From contig NZ_JAFHKM010000002.1 of NCBI RefSeq assembly GCF_016937515.1, forward strand, positions 987,001 to 1,051,000: a stretch of DNA of 64,000 bases. The letters are read 5' to 3'. Each line of letters opens with the position of its first letter. Within the stretch, counting starts at the first letter, position 1. The DNA is from Cohnella algarum (GTDB lineage Bacteria; Bacillota; Bacilli; Paenibacillales; Paenibacillaceae). A program made the position numbers and the translations under genes. Positions 27,921 to 36,784 of this stretch are shown here, in pieces. The notes beneath the pieces are model-generated. The model saw nothing but the letters and a program-made list of their open reading frames with translations. It searched no databases and was not told the origin of the DNA.

Positions 27921-29036
27921 TTATTTATATGTAGTCAGCACTTTTCTTAATGGCTTTAATGTTAGTCTCAATGCGTTTTTAGTTTTGTAAAGTTTCAGAT
28001 TATTCTCCGCGTCCATATAAGTCGGTCTAATCTTTAGAGCCTCTTCAAATAATCTAGAGGCTTCCATATATTGTTCATTTAAAGACTTAATACAACCAAG
28101 ATTGTTGTAACCTTCTGCTAGGGTACGATTTTGTTGAATAGCACTTTCAAAAGCACTTTCAGCTTGATAAAGGAGTCCCAACTGATAAAAACATACTCCT
28201 TGCAGAAAAAAAAGGACTTCATCTTGTTCAAAATTCTTCTGGAGTAAGGCTGAAGCTTCACTATATAATCCGATTTTCATTAGTATTTTGGCATTTAAGA
28301 TTGTTTTGCTTAACCTATCGAAAGACGATCTTTCAACAGTCTTAAAGATCTCATCCTTCCCAACATTCTTAACAATTTGTTGTTCTGCTTCCATTTGTTT
28401 CTGATGTCGATTTGTTAGATTCCTATCGTGTCTTCGATATTCGTAAAGAGCTTCGGGAATGTAATGAAACTCGTATCGTTTCGCCATTTCTATAGAGAGA
28501 TAATAATCTTCCGCATGTACCAAATTTTCAGGATATGGAACTGTCTCAAAACATTTTCGCCTGCCCATTATTGCGGGTAAACAAGGAATGACTTGTCGAT
28601 CCAACAGAGCAGCCAGGAAATCCTCTTTATTTATATAAACTCCTTCACTGGACAGCCGGTTTATAATTATACCCGTTTCGTTAATTACGTTGACATCGCA
28701 ATAAACCATATCTGCCAGAGAGTTCGAATCCAACACTCTAGCTTGATATTCAAAGCGTTCAGGCATACTTCGGTCGTCAGCATCATGTATGGCTATGTAG
28801 TCTCCGCTTGAATACGTAATAGCGGTATTTCTGGCTTTTGACGGGCCCTGATTGTTTTGATAGATATAGGTTACTTCCCTATACTGTTGAATAATCGACC
28901 TAGTTTGATCAGTCGATCCATCGTCTACCACGATAATTTCGTCCGGCCGGCGAGTCTGAGTTAACAAACTTTCGATGGCTTCCGCTATATAAAGCTCTCC
29001 ATTGTATACCGACATAACAGCGCTTATTCGCCTCAT
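27921..29036 (-). CDS. GT2 glycosyltransferase with C-terminal TPR repeats
   Basis: Residues 1-215 are a family 2 glycosyltransferase: AVMSVYNGELYIAEAIESLL, IIVVDDGSTDQTRSI, GPSKARNTAI and IAIHDADDRSMPERF (DxD). Residues 235-350 contain helical tetratricopeptide units, best seen in AESAFESAIQQNRTLAEGY followed by NLGCIKSLNEQYMEASRLF and a third unit. TPR regions bind protein partners, so this enzyme may dock on flagellin or on another enzyme of the island. It overlaps the next gene by four bases (ATGA). Confidence 0.85.
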   Translation of the reverse strand: MRRISAVMSVYNGELYIAEAIESLLTQTRRPDEIIVVDDGSTDQTRSIIQQYREVTYIYQNNQGPSKARNTAITYSSGDYIAIHDADDRSMPERFEYQARVLDSNSLADMVYCDVNVINETGIIINRLSSEGVYINKEDFLAALLDRQVIPCLPAIMGRRKCFETVPYPENLVHAEDYYLSIEMAKRYEFHYIPEALYEYRRHDRNLTNRHQKQMEAEQQIVKNVGKDEIFKTVERSSFDRLSKTILNAKILMKIGLYSEASALLQKNFEQDEVLFFLQGVCFYQLGLLYQAESAFESAIQQNRTLAEGYNNLGCIKSLNEQYMEASRLFEEALKIRPTYMDAENNLKLYKTKNALRLTLKPLRKVLTTYK

Positions 29037-30445
29037 GAAACCATCCTTGCCTCAACGAATTGGCGGATCATGTCCCATACTCTTTCCGCAGAGTGTCCGT
29101 CCTGATAGTGATGAACAAGATTACGTATAACCTTTCTTTGCTGATCGTGAGAGTCTCTTCCCTCTAAAGCATTTAAAATATAGTTTTCCATCTCTGCTTG
29201 CGAGTTCGCCTTATCCCCGGGAGTCCACCAATCATAAGGCTCCAAAAGAAATCCTCTTGTGCTCCGATACTCCTCCAAGTCGGTCGCCGTAAATAGAATC
29301 GGACGATTCAATAATAAATAATCGAAATAAATGGATGAGTAATCGGTGATAAGCATACCTGCTGCATTTAATACCTGATACAAATCAAGAGCATGTTCCT
29401 CAAGCAAGGCATCATTTATTAAATGAATATTCGGATGCTGAATTGCTTGATCCATAAAGGATTGCTCCTCAAAATTGTGTAGCTTCACAACTAAAGCAAT
29501 ATTATTGCGCTCGAGAAACTTCTTAAAACGAAGATGATTAAAGTCTTCAAAATCAAAAAGCCGGCTCCAATCACGAGCCCCTTCTATCGTTCCCCTGGAT
29601 TGATATGTCCTAAAAGTAGGCATATAGAAAAGAATTTTTTGGTTGTTAAGAGAGACATTTAACACGTTTTCAAGGCATTGCCGACCGTTCGAGTAAAACA
29701 AATAATCATTTCTAGGCACGCCTGTTATATAAAATTGGCGGCCTCTTGCAGGAAAACATGCACTCATTAATGTCGTATATAAAGCGGAATAGGACGCAAT
29801 TCCTTGCACCTCAAGCCAAGATTCGACATTAGCGGAGTCTTCTGTTTGGATGTTCATTCGCCCCATAGCTTTAAGCGGAAACCCGTGCCATAGTTCAATG
29901 TTGATGTGATCGCCCTTAAGAGTGAAGTTGCGATGTGTGGTAACCACGACATCCGCATGGGCGACGTTATTTTCGCTATTTTCGGTTATTAGCTGGACTT
30001 CAAACTGTTCCTTTATTTTATCTGGAATAAACTCGTATAAAGCTCGGGCATTGCATCCGGAAAAACTGTTTGAAATCAAAGCAATTTCCGGACGAGCCTT
30101 TTTACGACTAAATTGAGTATATAATGAATCCAATACGGACTTATGGTAATTTTGGACCTGATCAGAATAATGGCGATAATAGAAAGGAATTATTTTTTTC
30201 GGTTCTACTCCAAATTGAATCAATTGCTCTGAAATCGGTTCTACGAATTGACTGGCAATAACCACATAATCAAATGTTAGATGAGAGATTTGGTTAGGCG
30301 AATAAATTAAAGCCTCTCCGATTGAAGAACCCGCCAACTCAAAATTATTATCCAAATAACCTACAATTTTCGATTTAGATAAATCGAGATTGGATACAAA
30401 AGACCTGGCGCTGCTACCGGTACCGAATACCACAATCTTGATCAT
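29033..30445 (-). CDS. CDP-glycerol glycerophosphotransferase with N-terminal Rossmann module
   Basis: Residues 1-95 are the shared module in a weak form (IKIVVFGTGSSARS; VGYLDNNFELAG). Residues 115-465 are a TagB/TagF-like glycerophosphotransferase: IELWHGFPLKAMG (the WHG motif), YITGVPRNDYLF, ILFYMPTFRTY and MLITDYSSIYFDYLL (DYSS). The family transfers glycerol phosphate from CDP-glycerol. The gene for CDP-glycerol synthesis lies directly upstream with a four-base overlap, so donor and transferase are made together. In this setting the acceptor is probably a flagellin or surface glycan rather than wall teichoic acid, but this is inferred. Confidence 0.88.
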   Translation of the reverse strand: MIKIVVFGTGSSARSFVSNLDLSKSKIVGYLDNNFELAGSSIGEALIYSPNQISHLTFDYVVIASQFVEPISEQLIQFGVEPKKIIPFYYRHYSDQVQNYHKSVLDSLYTQFSRKKARPEIALISNSFSGCNARALYEFIPDKIKEQFEVQLITENSENNVAHADVVVTTHRNFTLKGDHINIELWHGFPLKAMGRMNIQTEDSANVESWLEVQGIASYSALYTTLMSACFPARGRQFYITGVPRNDYLFYSNGRQCLENVLNVSLNNQKILFYMPTFRTYQSRGTIEGARDWSRLFDFEDFNHLRFKKFLERNNIALVVKLHNFEEQSFMDQAIQHPNIHLINDALLEEHALDLYQVLNAAGMLITDYSSIYFDYLLLNRPILFTATDLEEYRSTRGFLLEPYDWWTPGDKANSQAEMENYILNALEGRDSHDQQRKVIRNLVHHYQDGHSAERVWDMIRQFVEARMVS

Positions 30446-30846
30446 GTCACCCCGTACCCTTCTCTTTGCAAATCCATTTTAATCTGGGTTGTCGATATTT
30501 CCGGAGTTCGCGGCAAATAGATCACTTCGCACACTTCCTGCAAGGAGTCGAATTTTCCCTTCCAATCGTCTCCCATAACAAGCGCATCGATCTTATGATG
30601 AATAATATCCTTCTTTTTCTGATCCCAACTGTTTTCCGGAATGACTTCATTTACAAAAACAATGGATTTTAAGAGCAGCAAGCGATGCTCATACGAAAAG
30701 TAGCTTTTTTTTCCTTTTATTTCATTAAACGAATCGCTGGAAAGTCCGACAATCAAGTAATCGCCTATTTCGCTTGCTCTTCTAAGCAGGTGAATGTGCC
30801 CGTAATGGAGCAAGTCAAAAGTTCCGTAGGTTATGACTCTTCGCAC
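30442..30846 (-). CDS. tagD: Glycerol-3-phosphate cytidylyltransferase
   Basis: TagD makes CDP-glycerol from CTP and glycerol 3-phosphate. The 134-residue protein shows TYGTFDLLHYGHIHLL with the HxGH catalytic motif, LIVGLSSDSFN, KSYFSYEHRLLLL and the closing RTPEISTTQIK (the RTxxISTT signature). Length and motifs match the teichoic acid enzyme closely. Start GTG 30846 lies behind GGAGGGG. It is the donor-supplying partner of the glycerophosphotransferase downstream. Confidence 0.93.
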   Translation of the reverse strand: MRRVITYGTFDLLHYGHIHLLRRASEIGDYLIVGLSSDSFNEIKGKKSYFSYEHRLLLLKSIVFVNEVIPENSWDQKKKDIIHHKIDALVMGDDWKGKFDSLQEVCEVIYLPRTPEISTTQIKMDLQREGYGVT

Positions 30847-30869
30847 GAAAACACCCCTCCAAGAACATT

Positions 30870-33233
30870 TTATACAAGCGATTCGTAATCAATAATGGTA
30901 AGTACTTTATTGACTTCCTTGCTCTTTTGTTGAAGCAGCGTTCTTATCTGGATCATATAGGCATATGATGCAATGATATAGACCGAAGCGGTTAATTCAA
31001 ATGCTTTATCAAGAGACATAATTTCAATTCCTTCAATGTAACTCCCCCATAATTGGGGATTCGAGTCAACTATGCAACTTATATCTACCTGGGAAGTTCG
31101 AAGCAATCGAATAAGCTGGCTTCCTATCTCCCCTCCGCCGTATACAATTACTTCTCGGAATCTTTTCGTGTAAACATACTCATTTAGTTCTGCGATCATT
31201 TTTTTCTGACCGGTAGAAGCTTTAAACAATCTGTTCAAAGAAGCATTGGGGTATACCCGTTCAACCATGCCAGCCGGCCACACTTGGCTGTGAGGCCTAT
31301 TCTTTCTTAAAAATTGATCAGGTCCTATTTTTTTGACTTCTTCTAGTTGAATTTCTGTCATTAACGGCGATAATGAAATCCCGTTTACAAACTCGTTTTC
31401 AAAATATAAGTCGCCCAAATGAGCGGCTTCTTGATAGGTAGGAAACTCCATAAGCCGAGTTACTAGGCGATGAAGCTTAGCCCTTTCTTGAAAAAGTTCC
31501 TCAAGGAGAAAAGGTTTCTTGCTTACGAGATCTAAAAAGTGCTCTTGGAAAGTTAATATGCCTTTATGGGTCCAAAATTTTTCTTCCCTATTGGTTTTCT
31601 CATTCTCCAGCACCTCTTGAACGGGATAAACGAGACCCCCTTTTTCCTGGTAGCCTGTGGTAGTCCCAACATCTTCCATCAATAAAAGTTCAATTAATGC
31701 AGGTGTCCAGTTATTGCTGCGAGTATAATCCGAGGCCACGCCAGCTTGATTTACAAAACCGCAAATACGCGACTCCTCCATGTAGTTTTCCAACGATCCC
31801 CTTGAAGTGAAAGTTAAGGCATGATAAATGGGGTCGGACATGACTCCCGAAAGTGCCTGGTCTAACGCTTTTCCAATATTACCGGAGTGACCGATATCCA
31901 CAGTCAAAAATGGACCGCTAAGATCATATTCCTGCTGAAGATATTTAATAAATGTATTTTTAGCCTTTCGGATCATTTCGTTAATATGATTAAGTCTTTC
32001 TGGTTCTTCGAGAAAAACAATAATTTCTTCCTTCAGTGTTTTCCCGCTTGCCATTTGGATAAATGTCGCTTGGGATAACTTTTCTTTCTCAAACCGTTTA
32101 AACGGGAGAGCGATGTGATATCTTTTAAATAATGCGCCTACGGTTAACGTACTTTCTTTGTTAAAGATTTGTTCGATTTTGCTTTTATTTAATTCCCCAT
32201 GTCCAGGAAGAAAACTAGCGCGCCTTGAAGTAAACAGAGGCTTTACAACAATGTCTGTTCTCCCCTTCTCTTTCAAAGAACGTTCTAGTAGCTTTTTAAA
32301 AACCCCAGCTTCTCTCATCAGTGGGTAAATATTCTTTATCCGTTTGCGATCAGCAAGACGAATGACCCATTCCGAATAAATAACTAGCAGCGGACCCAAT
32401 ACGGCAGCCCCAAACTCAAACCAAAATTGTCCCTTTGCAGGGTATGCAGCCGATAAACGGCTAGCAATTTTCCTCAGGGATAATATTTGAGGAGCTGGAA
32501 CGCCTCCATTGGCTCGTTCTCTCTCAAAAACCGTCCCTAATTCTTTTCTTGAATCATAGTGAATTGCATGAATGTTATGTTCCCTAGCATTAAAAACATC
32601 CGAAATCAGATTATCGCCTATATGTAATATCTCATTAGGATTGATATGATTAAACTGAGCTAAAAAGATACTATATAAACTTTTATCGCTTTTACTGCAA
32701 TTATATTCATTGGAAACCATAATATTTTGTACGATGGAGTAATCAAAGCCTGTAGAAGCCAAGATCGTTTTTAATTGTTGCGACGATAAATACATATCCG
32801 ACAAGAGTACGATGTTTATCCCTTGCTTATAGACATCTTGTAATAAGGAATTTATAACCGGGTTTAAATACAAACAACTTATTTCGCATTCAAGTTCAAT
32901 TTGTATCATTGCGTTTGAATCGGCAACAACCCAGTCAGGAATCACTTGGTAAATTTCGTTTAAGTTTACTTCGGAAAAGCCGTGCTGGGCTTTCTTTTCT
33001 TTTTTGGCTTTTTGTTCAGCATAAATTCTTATTTCCTTGAAAGCCTCGGGCTCAATCTCGCTACTTAATAATCCGCGTTTACGCAGTTCTTCTCCGACTT
33101 TTACAAAAACATCTGACGGCTGATCAACTGTTCGCAAAAGTAATGTATCGAATATATCACAGCTTATTATAGCTAGTTGGTTTTGGAGAGATTCGTATAG
33201 TTTATAAATCGGGTCTTGCTGATAAAGCTTCAT
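30870..33233 (-). CDS. Large HAD-superfamily protein with C-terminal Rossmann module (paralogue 2)
   Basis: This 787-residue protein has the same plan as the 24379-26718 protein. HAD motifs: IISCDIFDTLLLR, VLLSDMYLSSQQL, LHIGDNLISDVFN. Shared middle region: FWFEFGAAVLGPL, NIYPLMREAGVF, SRRASFLPGHGEL, VDIGHSGNIGKALDQ and the QVWPAGMVERVYP stretch. C-terminal module from about residue 695: VIVYGGGEIGSQL, CIVDSNPQLWGSY. ATG 33233 with GGAGGAG upstream is the likely start; it overlaps the pseB stop by four bases. Both copies are equally complete, so they may act on different steps or form a heterodimer. No catalytic reaction can be assigned. Confidence 0.7.
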   Translation of the reverse strand: MKLYQQDPIYKLYESLQNQLAIISCDIFDTLLLRTVDQPSDVFVKVGEELRKRGLLSSEIEPEAFKEIRIYAEQKAKKEKKAQHGFSEVNLNEIYQVIPDWVVADSNAMIQIELECEISCLYLNPVINSLLQDVYKQGINIVLLSDMYLSSQQLKTILASTGFDYSIVQNIMVSNEYNCSKSDKSLYSIFLAQFNHINPNEILHIGDNLISDVFNAREHNIHAIHYDSRKELGTVFERERANGGVPAPQILSLRKIASRLSAAYPAKGQFWFEFGAAVLGPLLVIYSEWVIRLADRKRIKNIYPLMREAGVFKKLLERSLKEKGRTDIVVKPLFTSRRASFLPGHGELNKSKIEQIFNKESTLTVGALFKRYHIALPFKRFEKEKLSQATFIQMASGKTLKEEIIVFLEEPERLNHINEMIRKAKNTFIKYLQQEYDLSGPFLTVDIGHSGNIGKALDQALSGVMSDPIYHALTFTSRGSLENYMEESRICGFVNQAGVASDYTRSNNWTPALIELLLMEDVGTTTGYQEKGGLVYPVQEVLENEKTNREEKFWTHKGILTFQEHFLDLVSKKPFLLEELFQERAKLHRLVTRLMEFPTYQEAAHLGDLYFENEFVNGISLSPLMTEIQLEEVKKIGPDQFLRKNRPHSQVWPAGMVERVYPNASLNRLFKASTGQKKMIAELNEYVYTKRFREVIVYGGGEIGSQLIRLLRTSQVDISCIVDSNPQLWGSYIEGIEIMSLDKAFELTASVYIIASYAYMIQIRTLLQQKSKEVNKVLTIIDYESLV

Positions 33234-34228
33234 TCTAGCAGACCCTCCTCCAGTATCCATTTTCGTAATAGTTCCTTATGAATGGCTTGTTCCTCGAATG
33301 AACGCAGGAGAGAAACCGGCTCCGTTCGTTTTGTTTTAATACCTTTATGTATCGAAGGCAAGATGTACATGCTTGTGTCCTCAATAACGTGCTTCTTTTC
33401 GTCCTCGGTCATTAATTCCTCGTACAATTTTTCGCCGGCTCTAATTCCGATTTCGTTTATGGCAATCTCATCCGCAATTCTATACTTTTTAATCATCTCT
33501 TCAAGGATAACTTCCGCCAAATCCTGGAGCCGAATAACGGGCATCTTTAAAATAAAAATCTCTCCGCCGCTTGCCCTCTCGTTAGCTTCCAATATAAGTC
33601 GGATGGCTTGGTTCGGCGTCATCATATACCTCAACATGCTAGGGTCTGTAATGGACAAGCTCCGATTCTTCAAGATTTGACTTACAAACAAAGGGATAAC
33701 CGAACCTCTGGCCCCCATCACATTGCCGAACCGAACGGCGGAGAATACAGTCTGCTTGGGACCTTTTTGGTATTCCGATGCGGCGATTAATTTTTCCGCC
33801 ATAAGTTTAGTGGCTCCGTACGTGTTCGTTGGTGAAATTGCCTTGTCTGTGCTAGTGAATAAAACCTTTTTAACTCCGGAATAAAGCGCGCTTTGAATGA
33901 CATTTTGCGTTCCGATGACATTCGTCTGCACAGCCTCAAACGGATTATACTCACATGCCGGGACATGCTTCATCGCTGCTAAGTGGAACACGTAGTCGAT
34001 GTCTTCCATAGCCCTAGTCAGCCGATCAACATCCCGAACATCGCCGATCAAGTATCGAATGTTATTAAGTTCCCGAAGTGACTGTTGCATTTCGAACTGT
34101 TTATGTTCGTCTCGGCTAAAAACACGTATAACAGTCGGTTCATCTTGCAGAAGTCGACGAACGAGGTGTTGTCCAATCGTACCAGTGCCACCGGTAACTA
34201 ATATTTTTTTACCTTTGTAAAAAACCAC
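33230..34228 (-). CDS. pseB: UDP-GlcNAc 4,6-dehydratase (inverting), PseB-type
   Basis: PseB removes water from UDP-GlcNAc and inverts C5, the first step to pseudaminic acid. The SDR fold shows VTGGTGTIGQHLVRRL (NAD-binding), DVRD, LAAMKHVPACEYNPFE (typical of the FlaA1/PseB/CapD group), the catalytic TSTDKAISPTNTYGATK (Asp-Lys and Tyr-x3-Lys), and RFGNVMGARGSV. The C-terminal GEKLYEELMTEDE is also typical. Start GTG 34228 lies near GGAGA. It lies about 20 kb from the other pse genes but in the same island and direction. Confidence 0.92.
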   Translation of the reverse strand: MVFYKGKKILVTGGTGTIGQHLVRRLLQDEPTVIRVFSRDEHKQFEMQQSLRELNNIRYLIGDVRDVDRLTRAMEDIDYVFHLAAMKHVPACEYNPFEAVQTNVIGTQNVIQSALYSGVKKVLFTSTDKAISPTNTYGATKLMAEKLIAASEYQKGPKQTVFSAVRFGNVMGARGSVIPLFVSQILKNRSLSITDPSMLRYMMTPNQAIRLILEANERASGGEIFILKMPVIRLQDLAEVILEEMIKKYRIADEIAINEIGIRAGEKLYEELMTEDEKKHVIEDTSMYILPSIHKGIKTKRTEPVSLLRSFEEQAIHKELLRKWILEEGLLE

Positions 34229-34267
34229 TCTCCAAAACCCCTCTGTTATACTTAAAAAATGGAAATG

Positions 34268-36130
34268 TTAACCTAATTGCAAAAGTATCTCAACTAATCT
34301 ATCCAAGTGTGCTCTCAATAATGGGGATATTTCATCCCACCCTTGCATAAAAGGAGTAAGCAATTCTACAAGTATTGTGACCTTCACTCGAATTTCTTTC
34401 TCATCCAGCATGTCCCGCCAGTTTCTGTCAAGATAATTCAACTCACGTTGAAAGAAGAACCCATATACAAATTTAAATGACTCATCGTCAATTATTGGCT
34501 TCCAAATCTCTTCAAAACGGATTAGCCATTTCTTTAGAGTAAGTTCATCCCCTGTCTTAGTGAGCTTATCTGCTATAAGAATATGCCTCTTTAGTGATTC
34601 AACCCCATGTTCGAAATGAAATGATTTACGATGCAATTCAAACACTCTGCTTCGTATCGCATTCATTCGATTTTCATCGTATTTCTTTGCGTACAATTCA
34701 ATTAGTTTATTAAACCAATCATCCTCAAACTGTGTTGAAGATTTTTTTTCATATAATTCATCCAATGATATTCGATGAGTGTTTTCAATCTTTGCCCCAA
34801 CATTGGACGCATTATAGAATGTGCAATGCGGATTCATATAAATTAGTTGCTCAATCCCTTGCCTTGATACGGTCATAATACGATTGGAGCGATTCATTCC
34901 TCCATTTACATTCAGAACTTCTTCGGTTGATTGGTTCATTTTTCGTTGTAATACATCAGTTGGCGCATGAGAAACGCCTTCGGAGTAAAATTGATTATTG
35001 GGGAATGAATAATCTTGCCCAATAAATACAATTTCATTGCATCCCAAGAAAATAGCCGCTTGAATTGCAGTACCGCTTACTGTTGCTGTAGAAGCAAATA
35101 TCGGATCGGAATCTGTTAATCCCATCAAAAAAGCAGTAGGAGCATCCAAATTAAAAAAGGCATGTATTTTATATTTGTTTTTTTCTCTTAAAACTCCAGA
35201 ATGTACAGTTGGGATATAGAGTAACGGAATATTTCGAAGTTCTAAAGTTGTAAAAGCCCTATAATTATATTCTCCCGGATCCATTGTCACTACTAAATCC
35301 GGTTCAATATCAAATTTTCGCAAGGCCATTATGCTAGTACCTGCCGCAATGATTAATGCATGATTCTTAAGACGACGAAGAGAGTCCTTTTCCATCTCCA
35401 AAGATGGACCGGAACCGACTACAATAGCGGGAATTCCATGACATACACCCTTCATGCCCTTAATCGAAGGAGTAAGTAAGTTAAAAGCGGTATTTAAGAT
35501 CAAATTACGAGCCCAATCCTTCCGAAAGCGCTCTAGCGTCCTTAACGAAGAGGCCGCCGAAGCAGCTGTCTGGGCGATAAGTTGACGGTAATTTTCAATA
35601 AGCCCCGGATAAGCAAGTTTGTAAACCGGAACATCTACTAATCTTAAGTTATTGCTGGATGTATTAAACGCGTTTTCGATGAATTCGACTTGGGTTTCCA
35701 GAGTATTACCAATCCCGAACATGGCAATTTGCTTGTTCATTAAAATCGATCGAAGGTCGCGCTGTTCGAGCGCATAGAGAAGAGTGTCTACGTACGGTTC
35801 GTAAAGATAGACCCTTTTCTCCGGATACAACTTCAGAAAAGCCTCCAGATGGTACCCTAAACCAAATCCACAGAACAAAACATCCTTCGTCTCTGATACA
35901 GCGTCAGCAAGCGACTGAGCCCAACGATCGGCCTCTAAGGAAGGATTGTAACGACTGTATAGACTTTGCCAAGATCCGGATTCCGTAACAACAGATGCGA
36001 TGGGCTCGCCGTTTTTGGCGATTTCAGGACGAATGGCTGCCTGATCATACGACTTTCCCCGAATCAGTTTATAGATTTCCGGATACTCTTCACGCAAAAA
36101 CATTAAATTGTCGGCAGCGAATTTTCTCAT
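34268..36130 (-). CDS. maf: Motility accessory factor (Maf) flagellin glycosyltransferase
   Basis: Maf proteins attach nonulosonic acids such as pseudaminic acid to serine or threonine of flagellin before export. The 620-residue product has an N-terminal region with FCGFGLGYHLEAFLKLYPEK, the central DUF115/MptE-like domain (AIVVGSGPSLEMEKDSLRRL, IIAAGTSIMALRKF, VVTMDPGEYNYRAF, and IVFIGQDYSFPNNQFY), and a helical C-terminal region from about residue 460. This length and order are standard for Maf. It follows flagellin by two genes and overlaps its small partner by four bases, consistent with transfer to the flagellin at 36855-37676. Confidence 0.9.
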   Translation of the reverse strand: MRKFAADNLMFLREEYPEIYKLIRGKSYDQAAIRPEIAKNGEPIASVVTESGSWQSLYSRYNPSLEADRWAQSLADAVSETKDVLFCGFGLGYHLEAFLKLYPEKRVYLYEPYVDTLLYALEQRDLRSILMNKQIAMFGIGNTLETQVEFIENAFNTSSNNLRLVDVPVYKLAYPGLIENYRQLIAQTAASAASSLRTLERFRKDWARNLILNTAFNLLTPSIKGMKGVCHGIPAIVVGSGPSLEMEKDSLRRLKNHALIIAAGTSIMALRKFDIEPDLVVTMDPGEYNYRAFTTLELRNIPLLYIPTVHSGVLREKNKYKIHAFFNLDAPTAFLMGLTDSDPIFASTATVSGTAIQAAIFLGCNEIVFIGQDYSFPNNQFYSEGVSHAPTDVLQRKMNQSTEEVLNVNGGMNRSNRIMTVSRQGIEQLIYMNPHCTFYNASNVGAKIENTHRISLDELYEKKSSTQFEDDWFNKLIELYAKKYDENRMNAIRSRVFELHRKSFHFEHGVESLKRHILIADKLTKTGDELTLKKWLIRFEEIWKPIIDDESFKFVYGFFFQRELNYLDRNWRDMLDEKEIRVKVTILVELLTPFMQGWDEISPLLRAHLDRLVEILLQLG

Positions 36131-36726
36131 ACGGTCACCCTGGATTGAATAGCATTCTCTAGATGTTGGAGAAGTTCTCCAAATTCATACTTAATCAAAT
36201 CTCCCGCCGCAACTCGATCTTCGCGACCTAAGACGGCTTCCAACTCGGCCAGGAGCTCCGGTATTCGACTTGCAAACACGGCAAACGGTTCTTGTAAAGG
36301 CTCCGTGCCGTTAACGCGATTAAATTGAAGCAGGATAATATTAACCGCCTTTTCGACCCAACCGATTCCTTCAATTAATTGAGAAAAGTAACCCCAGTCG
36401 TCCGCGGTCATTTCGCCGTAAAACAGATCCGAGATCGAGTCGATAGCCCGATTTACGCGAGGCAAATATTGATGTAGCTCCTGAAGCATTTCCTGGGTAA
36501 GCACGTCCCCATTTATTGTTGCAATACGAACTTCTTGTATCTCCTGCATTCTAAGCAGCAATTCATTCTCGTAGCCTTCGTGAAAAACCGTATTATCGAT
36601 CGTAACCTCTTGCACAATTTCATTACGCTCGTAAAGGGTGGCAAAGACACGATTGAGCCGTTCTTCGCGTCCCTTCGCGTCCATATTCGACAAGTCCAGC
36701 TCTTCCTGGAGATAAAAAACCTTCAT
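36127..36726 (-). CDS. Unknown protein, likely partner of Maf
   Basis: I do not recognise a family. The 199-residue product is acidic and mostly alpha-helical by composition, starts with a short hydrophobic strand (MKVFYLQEELDL), and has no membrane segment or metal-binding pattern. ATG 36726 is chosen because AAAGGTGC stands before it; an in-frame start 20 codons upstream would take in the promoter-like sequence. Its last four bases overlap the maf start (ATGA), and it is the first gene of the island behind a SigD-like -10 element. I infer a flagellin- or Maf-binding role. Alternatively it may regulate Maf folding. Confidence 0.7.
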   Translation of the reverse strand: MKVFYLQEELDLSNMDAKGREERLNRVFATLYERNEIVQEVTIDNTVFHEGYENELLLRMQEIQEVRIATINGDVLTQEMLQELHQYLPRVNRAIDSISDLFYGEMTADDWGYFSQLIEGIGWVEKAVNIILLQFNRVNGTEPLQEPFAVFASRIPELLAELEAVLGREDRVAAGDLIKYEFGELLQHLENAIQSRVTV

Positions 36727-36776
36727 GGGATCAGCACCTTTATTGGATTCGACGGTTACATCTTCTATACGTATAA

Positions 36777-36784
36777 ATATCGGC
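36777..36784 (-). promoter_or_regulatory. SigD-like -10 element before the island
   Basis: GCCGATAT on the minus strand is identical to the -10 box of the flagellin promoter. The -35 at the expected 15-base spacing is TCAC and so is a poor match to TAAA. It lies downstream of the hag terminator and about 50 bases before the first island gene. Confidence 0.5.
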
